Both the position numbers and the translations under genes were made by a program. DNA of 9,489 nucleotides from Candidatus Saccharibacteria bacterium UBA4727 (GTDB taxonomy: Bacteria; Patescibacteriota; Saccharimonadia; Saccharimonadales; Saccharimonadaceae). Shown here piece by piece: positions 5,825 through 9,489 of this stretch (position 1 is the stretch's first letter; each line of letters begins with the position of its first letter). The notes under the pieces were generated by a model that worked only from the letters and a program-made list of their open reading frames with translations, made no database searches and was not told the DNA's origin. The stretch spans positions 6,526-16,014 of the forward strand of contig DHJF01000027.1 of the NCBI GenBank assembly GCA_002404195.1, read 5' to 3'.

Positions 5825-5833
5825 ATTGTAGCA
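5825..5833 (-). promoter_or_regulatory. Extended -10 promoter of rnhA-yaaA
   Basis: Minus strand TGCTACAAT, an extended -10 (TGnTATAAT with one mismatch). Six bases separate it from the rnhA ATG at 5818, so the transcript should begin at or beside the start codon. No -35 box is evident. Confidence 0.6.
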
Positions 5834-5857
5834 GTTATTGAGCCGCGAGACATGGAT

Positions 5858-5883
5858 TAGCCCCCAACTTTCGTCAGGGGCTA
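5858..5883 (-). terminator. Hairpin after the 113-residue gene, possible terminator or RNA element
   Basis: An 11-bp stem (5883-5873 with 5868-5858) closes on a four-base loop that reads GAAA on the minus-strand RNA. The stem is UAGCCCCUGAC against GUUGGGGGCUA, with two internal G-U pairs, so the stable GNRA-type tetraloop and the wobble pairs favour the minus-strand transcript. It lies 21 bases after the stop of the 113-residue gene and before the rnhA promoter. No U-run follows, so it may be a weak terminator, a 3'-end stabiliser, or a structured element. Confidence 0.5.
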
Positions 5884-5904
5884 TCCGAGTAGAATTGACT
5901 CGCA

Positions 5905-6246
5905 TTACCGCTCCTCGTGAGGTGCGCGGTGTGCGAGGTACGGTCCGCACACGACTTGTGTGCGCATGAACTCAACACCAAGAAGCGCGGGATTGTCATT
6001 TTCGTCCAGGCGCTCACCTGGCGCAAGCAGCCCGTTGAGGTCCACGGCCTTCCTGATTAGCTTGCGGGCCACCTCGACCTTCGTCCCCAGAATCCGGACG
6101 GAATCGGGGTGAATCGTATCGAGGCCGGCCTTCTCCGATTGGATAATCGCCACATCGCGGGCAATCTCCGCACGAAGCGTTGCAATCACCATTTGATGCA
6201 TCGCTTCGACATCATTCAGAGGGGCTACTAGTGGTGTATCACTCAT
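5905..6246 (-). CDS. Small hypothetical protein, 113 residues
   Basis: I do not recognise this protein. It is soluble, with a predicted long N-terminal helix (about 10-45, rich in Ala, Glu, Ile), a second helix around 52-70 (RILGTKVEVARKLIRKAVDL) and a polar, Pro/Gly-containing C-terminus (75-113). It looks like a small helical protein, possibly with coiled-coil tendency. Gene status is supported by a good ribosome site (AAAGGAAG about 9 bases before ATG 6246), a promoter-like pair (TTGCAT and CATAAT, 16-base spacer) and a strong hairpin after the stop. By eye its GC content is higher than that of its neighbours, which may mean a different origin. It is flanked by intergenic gaps on both sides and seems to be a single-gene unit, so context does not suggest a role. 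Confidence 0.75.
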   Translation of the reverse strand: MSDTPLVAPLNDVEAMHQMVIATLRAEIARDVAIIQSEKAGLDTIHPDSVRILGTKVEVARKLIRKAVDLNGLLAPGERLDENDNPALLGVEFMRTQVVCGPYLAHRAPHEER

Positions 6247-6292
6247 GACAGTACTTCCTTTCAGAACAATTGATCTAACTCGGAATAACTAA

Positions 6293-6320
6293 ATTATGAT
6301 ACTATTGCAAAAAAATGCAA
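6293..6320 (-). promoter_or_regulatory. Promoter of the 113-residue gene
   Basis: On the minus strand TTGCAT (6320-6315) and CATAAT (6298-6293) are separated by 16 bases, a plausible sigma70-type -35/-10 pair. Transcription would start near 6286, giving a leader of about 40 bases that contains the AAAGGAAG ribosome site. The -35 lies in a small dyad, TTGCA-TTTTTT-TGCAA (6305-6320), a possible operator. The rest of 6247-6456 shows nothing else clear. Confidence 0.45.
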
Positions 6321-6456
6321 GCATAGCGTTATTGCTCTATTATTCGCTAACGGTAATACCATTCCAAAATGCAACGTAATTAGTGAAGTCATGTTTTACT
6401 TTTTTGATCAAACCAGCCATCGGCTGCAGATGATACCAAACGCCAAAGTCGTTCAC

Positions 6457-6828
6457 CTATCTACCAATACTGAGGATATTGCCATCCGGGTCTTTAAACC
6501 AGGCTGCCTTATGTGTCCCCATAATAGCAATTTCGCCCTCCATAACAGCCCCGGGAATAGTATCATAGTGTTCAAAAACGACCCCCTTCGCCTTCAGCTC
6601 ATCGAGTGCCGCCTCGACATCCCCTACATCCCATGCGGCCGATGTCGCCTCTGAAGTACCGGCTGTTTTCGATTGATAAATAAACAGCTTGCCCGTTCCA
6701 CTTTGATAGGTCACTCCCCCTGGATTCTCGTCGGTCTGACGGAGCCCAAGTGTCTGGCCGTAAAATCCTTTTGCCTGCTCAAGATCGTTCACTGCGATTG
6801 TTGCATAAACTGTTGCATTACTTAACAT
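6457..6828 (-). CDS. VOC-superfamily protein (glyoxalase/bleomycin-resistance fold)
   Basis: A 123-residue single-domain protein of the vicinal oxygen chelate fold, with paired beta-alpha-beta-beta-beta modules. Seen: the N-terminal YATIAVNDLEQAKGFYGQTL (8-27) with GLRQ after it, the strand GKLFIYQS (46-53), the second-module helix DVEAALDELKAKGV (about 70-83), and the C-terminal signature AAWFKDPDGNILSI (108-121). The usual first metal ligand (His or Gln in the first strand) is replaced in ATIAV, so it may not be a classic metal-dependent glyoxalase I. Substrate is unknown; members include lyases, dioxygenases and antibiotic-binding proteins. It has the strongest ribosome site in the window (AAGGAGG, 6 bases from ATG 6828) and its own TATAAT promoter overlapped by an inverted repeat, suggesting a well expressed, possibly regulated single gene. 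Confidence 0.88.
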   Translation of the reverse strand: MLSNATVYATIAVNDLEQAKGFYGQTLGLRQTDENPGGVTYQSGTGKLFIYQSKTAGTSEATSAAWDVGDVEAALDELKAKGVVFEHYDTIPGAVMEGEIAIMGTHKAAWFKDPDGNILSIGR

Positions 6829-6834
6829 AGCGCG

Positions 6835-6841
6835 CCTCCTT
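6835..6841 (-). promoter_or_regulatory. Strong Shine-Dalgarno of the VOC gene
   Basis: AAGGAGG on the minus strand, 6 bases before ATG 6828. It is a near-perfect anti-16S match and fixes the start of the VOC protein; it contrasts with the leaderless genes nearby. Confidence 0.85.
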
Positions 6842-6861
6842 ACTTGGTGACTTATGCTTCT

Positions 6862-6867
6862 ATTATA
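6862..6867 (-). promoter_or_regulatory. -10 box of the VOC gene
   Basis: Consensus TATAAT on the minus strand, without a TG extension or an evident -35 box. Transcription would start near 6855, giving a leader of about 27 bases that holds the ribosome site. Its first four bases are part of the inverted repeat at 6864-6891. Confidence 0.6.
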
Positions 6868-6891
6868 CGCCTCCGGAGAGCAAGGCGTATA
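6864..6891. repeat. Perfect 9-bp inverted repeat overlapping the VOC promoter
   Basis: TATACGCCT (6864-6872) and AGGCGTATA (6883-6891) are exact reverse complements with a 10-base spacer. The spacer region includes part of the palindrome CTCCGGAG (6871-6878). The repeat lies between the end of glyS and the VOC -10 box and overlaps the latter, a usual position for a repressor operator. It could instead fold in the glyS 3' RNA, but no U-run follows. Confidence 0.7.
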
Positions 6892-6919
6892 GGAGAGACC
6901 GTATTTTTAGATAAGAAAG

Positions 6920-8380
6920 CTAGGCAACAAGTTCATCGATCGAGACGCGTTTTTGCTCAGTCGTGTCGCGGTCGCGCACACTCACCAGGCCGTCTTTTTC
7001 AATCGTATCAAAATCAATCACGACGCAGTACGGCGTGCCGATTTCGTCTTGGCGGCGGTAGCGCTTACCGATGTTCCCGTTGTCATCCCACATGACGTTG
7101 CCGTGTTTTTGCTTGAGCGCCACGTAGACTTCGCGAGCCTTCGCAACCAACTCTGGCTTATTCTTCAAAAGTGGTGAGACGCAGTATTTAATCGGCGCCA
7201 GGTGTTCTGGAAATTTCATAACGATACGCTTATCACCGTTAACTTCATCTTCAGTATAGGCCGCAGATAATACCGCCATCAAGGCACGTTCGACACCAAA
7301 ACTTGGTTCAATCACGTGCGGAACAAACTTTTCATTCGTCCCCTTCACGTTGTATTCCATGTTTTTACCAGCCACGCGCTGAATGTTACCGAGATCAAAA
7401 TCAGTTCGATACGCGATGCCCATCAGTTCTTCACGGCCAATTGGAAAGTCGTATTCAATATCAATCGTGCGCTTCGAGTAGTGTGCTCGGTCGTTTTCTG
7501 GCACCTCAAGCTCATGGATATGGTCTGCCGGGAGACCAAGTGCCTGTAGGTAGGCGTGGACGTCAGCGAGTAACGCCTCAAAGGCTTCTGCCCACTTGTC
7601 AGGATGGACGAAATATTCAATTTCCATCTGTTCAAATTCGCGTGAGCGAAACACAAAATCGCGTGGACTAATTTCGTTACGAAAAGCCTTGCCCTGCTGC
7701 GCCAAACCAAATGGTAAATCTGGGTAAAAATTATCAACCACGTTTTTGTAATTGGTAAAGATACCCTGGGCGGTTTCTGGACGAAGATACGACACGCTAG
7801 CTGGATCATAGGTGACCGCTTTCATTCCCTCTAGATTATTGCCTTTGCCAGCAAGCTTCTTCGACGCTTCGTCGCCTGGCTCGCCAATAGTCATTTCGTC
7901 GCCCTGCATCGGCCCGACAAAGGTACGGAACATCATATTAAACGTTCGCGCCTTCGACAGCTCATTGCCATCCGGGCTCTTGACATCGTTGTCACGAATC
8001 AACTGCGTAATATCCGCCAAGCTCAGACCATCAACGTCGAAGCCTTTGTCTTTCAGTAAGTGATCGGCTCGGTAGCGCTGACCAGTCACAAGATCTTCAA
8101 CCAAAGGATCGGTAAACGTATCGACGTGTCCACTGGCCTGCCAAACTTTTTGGTTCATCAAGATTGCCGCATCAATACCAAACATATCGTCGCGCGACTC
8201 AACAAACATCTTCCACCACAGCTGCATAATATTGCGCTTCAGGGTGACACCAAGTGGACCGTAATCCCAGGTTCCGCTCAGTCCGCCATACACGTCGCTA
8301 CCTGGATAAATAAATCCACGCCGTTTCGCCAGGCTTACAATTGCTTCCATTCGTTCGTTCTTGATTTGTTGATTGGCCAT
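6920..8380 (-). CDS. glyQS: Glycyl-tRNA synthetase, single-chain (alpha2) type
   Basis: Charges tRNA-Gly with glycine; class II synthetase, homodimer, cytoplasmic. The 486 residues are near the usual length. Seen: the N-terminal RRGFIYPGSDVYGG (20-33) with WDYGPLG (38-44), the RPETAQG segment (200-206), motif 2 starting FRNEISPRDF and followed by FRSREFEQMEIEYF (233-257), motif 3 EPSFGVER (358-365), and a C-terminal anticodon-binding domain (about 390-486). Between FNMMFRTFVGP (147-157) and YLRPETAQG there are about 40 residues, roughly 30 more than I recall in homologues, an acidic and Gly-rich insertion (about 159-191). The promoter TGCTATAAT ends 9 bases before the ATG, leaving no room for a T-box leader, so expression is probably constitutive. 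Also called glyS in single-chain genomes. Confidence 0.96.
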   Translation of the reverse strand: MANQQIKNERMEAIVSLAKRRGFIYPGSDVYGGLSGTWDYGPLGVTLKRNIMQLWWKMFVESRDDMFGIDAAILMNQKVWQASGHVDTFTDPLVEDLVTGQRYRADHLLKDKGFDVDGLSLADITQLIRDNDVKSPDGNELSKARTFNMMFRTFVGPMQGDEMTIGEPGDEASKKLAGKGNNLEGMKAVTYDPASVSYLRPETAQGIFTNYKNVVDNFYPDLPFGLAQQGKAFRNEISPRDFVFRSREFEQMEIEYFVHPDKWAEAFEALLADVHAYLQALGLPADHIHELEVPENDRAHYSKRTIDIEYDFPIGREELMGIAYRTDFDLGNIQRVAGKNMEYNVKGTNEKFVPHVIEPSFGVERALMAVLSAAYTEDEVNGDKRIVMKFPEHLAPIKYCVSPLLKNKPELVAKAREVYVALKQKHGNVMWDDNGNIGKRYRRQDEIGTPYCVVIDFDTIEKDGLVSVRDRDTTEQKRVSIDELVA

Positions 8381-8389
8381 AATTCATAC

Positions 8390-8398
8390 ATTATAGCA
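8390..8398 (-). promoter_or_regulatory. Extended -10 promoter of glycyl-tRNA synthetase gene
   Basis: Minus strand TGCTATAAT, a perfect extended -10 element. The hexamer ends 9 bases before ATG 8380, so the leader is predicted to be 0-3 bases and no Shine-Dalgarno is present. Confidence 0.75.
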
Positions 8399-8450
8399 TT
8401 AGGAGCCGAGAGAAGACGAGTTTACTCGATCTTCCGAGGCGACGACGCGC

Positions 8451-8471
8451 TACGACGTACGAGGTACGATG
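8451..8471 (+). repeat. Three tandem heptamers TACGAnG
   Basis: TACGACG, TACGAGG and TACGATG follow one another without gaps in the 107-base region between recO and glyQS (8381-8487), upstream of the glyQS promoter. This could be a binding-site cluster or a chance microrepeat. Confidence 0.5.
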
Positions 8472-8487
8472 ATAGCAGAAATCACCC

Positions 8488-9162
8488 CTACACGGCAGCG
8501 TGTTGGCGCGCCAACAGAAAACACTCTGCTAAAATCTGTTCAATGCCGCCGACTTGCACCAGCGTTTCGAGCGATTTGACACTCACGAGGCGCATGAATT
8601 TAATATGATCGGCGGTTATTTCACCGCTAGCTGATAGCCGCAGGCCACGCTCGGCCACATCGTAGGTATAGCGCTCCCCCGCCTGCAGTGGCTGCCCGGC
8701 GATATCGTTCGATAAACTCAGCTGCACCCCCATGAGTTCGGCGTAGTGCAAATAAAACCAGGTCTGCGTCAGTTGTAACGACACCGAATGCGCGTCGAGG
8801 CCTTTGAACGTCTCGAAGAGAACATCATACCACTCCGGTTCATCGACCATCTCACTAGCCTTTGTGACCTGTTTTATAGCCTCGTAGCCAAACTGCAGCC
8901 GGTCATAATCTTCCATAATGTGACGATAGAAATGTACCAGACGAGCCGAGGTGAGAATGCCGAGTTCACCTTTGCCGCTACGAATCACGATATCCGTTAC
9001 CGCGAACAGTTCTACTCCGCCAGCCAATTTGCTTTTTTCACGGCGAACGCCCTTTACCATGACACTTTTTTTGCCCTCGGGTGTCAAAAATTGAATAATT
9101 CGATCTGCCTCGCCGTAATTGGTGCGCCGTAGCACCATCGCCCGTGTCCGTAGTAAGGTCAT
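8488..9162 (-). CDS. recO: DNA repair protein RecO
   Basis: Recombination mediator that binds single-stranded DNA and helps RecR load RecA at gaps; cytoplasmic. The 224 residues are close to the usual 240. The N-terminal OB-fold (about 1-80) shows the family pattern: TRAMVLRRTNYGEADRIIQF (6-25), then KGVRREKSKLAGGVELF (37-53) and GKGELGILTSARLV (63-76). The rest is a helical domain (about 80-224). The four-cysteine zinc site found in some RecO proteins is absent; the only cysteine seen is near residue 214. Its ATG overlaps the stop of the upstream response regulator (ATGA), so the two are translationally coupled in one operon. It ends 107 bases before the glyQS start, and glyQS has its own promoter. 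Confidence 0.93.
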   Translation of the reverse strand: MTLLRTRAMVLRRTNYGEADRIIQFLTPEGKKSVMVKGVRREKSKLAGGVELFAVTDIVIRSGKGELGILTSARLVHFYRHIMEDYDRLQFGYEAIKQVTKASEMVDEPEWYDVLFETFKGLDAHSVSLQLTQTWFYLHYAELMGVQLSLSNDIAGQPLQAGERYTYDVAERGLRLSASGEITADHIKFMRLVSVKSLETLVQVGGIEQILAECFLLARQHAAV

Positions 9163-9489
9163 AGAATAATCCGCTTGATAGCCGCAACGACGTCGGTAGG
9201 CTGCATGGTTGCTTTGTCGAGCACCTCTCGGATGCCATAGACTGCCATATCTTCGGCAATCAAGTTATCGGCACTGTTCGTGCATAATACCACAGGAATC
9301 GTTGCTAAATCTTCATGCGAATGCAGCTCATGCAGCAAGGTAAAGGCATTCGGTCCGGCCAGCATGACATCAAGCAGTAGTACGTCAGGCATGCGCTCAT
9401 CAATAGCATCAATCGCCGCCAGAGCGTGCGGTACAACGGCCGCCGTCATGCCCGCTGCTTGCAGTAGGCGCACATAGTGCTCAGCCAGC
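9159..9489 (-). CDS. Receiver-domain response regulator (5' end beyond window)
   Basis: The open frame runs to the window edge (reading LAEHYVRLLQAAGMT), so the start is missing; the GTG at 9473 is inside the domain and not the true start. The visible part is most of a CheY-like receiver domain: the helix ending in RLLQAAG, the strand and phosphoacceptor site PDVLLLDVMLAGPNAFTLL with the Asp in LLLDVML, the Thr of VVLCTNSA, and the conserved Lys in LDKATMQPTDV. The protein stops right after the domain (AAIKRIIL), so if the N-terminus is normal it is a stand-alone receiver with no output domain, signalling by protein contact. No histidine kinase is in the window. Its TGA stop overlaps the recO start by four bases. 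Confidence 0.85.
   Translation of the reverse strand, partial: LAEHYVRLLQAAGMTAAVVPHALAAIDAIDERMPDVLLLDVMLAGPNAFTLLHELHSHEDLATIPVVLCTNSADNLIAEDMAVYGIREVLDKATMQPTDVVAAIKRIIL

Noticed and set aside
5819..5950. N-terminal extension of RNase HI (open frame to 5950)
   Set aside because: The extra 44 codons overlap the end of the 113-residue gene, the hairpin and the promoter, and are not RNase H-like.
5946..5964. 7-bp inverted repeat as a regulatory site
   Set aside because: It is inside the coding sequence of the 113-residue gene (CGCACAC-n5-GTGTGCG), and such short dyads arise by chance; noted only within that gene's entry in findings.
6391..6654. Plus-strand ORF of 87 codons
   Set aside because: It is mostly antisense to the VOC gene, whose motifs are clear, and has no ribosome site; a shadow frame.
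8381..8487. T-box leader before glycyl-tRNA synthetase
   Set aside because: The extended -10 ends 9 bases before the ATG, so there is no leader to hold one, and no T-box consensus is seen in the gap.
1..9489. CRISPR array, tRNA/rRNA genes, insertion sequences or prophage
   Set aside because: No regular repeat-spacer pattern, no tRNA cloverleaf, no transposase or phage structural protein was seen on either strand.

Overview
The window looks like a compact bacterial chromosome segment using the standard code: TGA is a true stop in metK and in the response-regulator gene, which argues against UGA-recoding lineages such as Gracilibacteria/Absconditabacteria. No gene-free stretch exceeds 300 bases. 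Short genes, a single-chain glycyl-tRNA synthetase, a compact MetK, a Pif1-like ATPase and several predicted leaderless transcripts suggest a small-genome lineage. A Patescibacteria/CPR member, perhaps Saccharibacteria, is my best guess, but this is inference and no marker gene here settles it.

Layout, left to right. At 1-90 is the start of a minus-strand Pif1-like/AAA ATPase, cut by the window edge. It is divergent from pheA (128-940, plus strand, prephenate dehydratase), and the two share a tight double promoter. pheA runs tail to tail, with a 4-base gap, into a long minus-strand series. In transcription order (right to left) that series is: a receiver-domain response regulator (truncated at 9489), recO, glyS/glyQS, a VOC/glyoxalase-fold protein, an orphan 113-residue protein, rnhA, yaaA, then metK, a 193-residue unknown, a KwaB-like (DUF4868) protein, and tyrA (prephenate dehydrogenase).

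The clearest regulatory element is a SAM-I (S-box) riboswitch in the metK leader, about 4351-4527. A 12-base piece of its P4/P1 3' strand is repeated just before the metK Shine-Dalgarno sequence. One pyrimidine-rich strand between the two copies can pair with either, which gives a simple model for SAM-dependent translational control. Metabolically, the left half holds the last steps toward phenylalanine and tyrosine (pheA, tyrA) and SAM synthesis (metK).

The most notable protein is the KwaB-like gene, a homologue of one half of the Kiwa anti-phage system. No membrane partner KwaA is present; its neighbour is a soluble protein I do not recognise.

Four genes (the Pif1-like gene, pheA, rnhA, glyS) have an extended -10 promoter (TGnTAnnnT) placed so that transcription should start at or within a few bases of the start codon, suggesting leaderless mRNAs. 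The metK leader uses the same promoter type with a long structured leader. The VOC gene, the 113-residue gene and metK have conventional Shine-Dalgarno sites.
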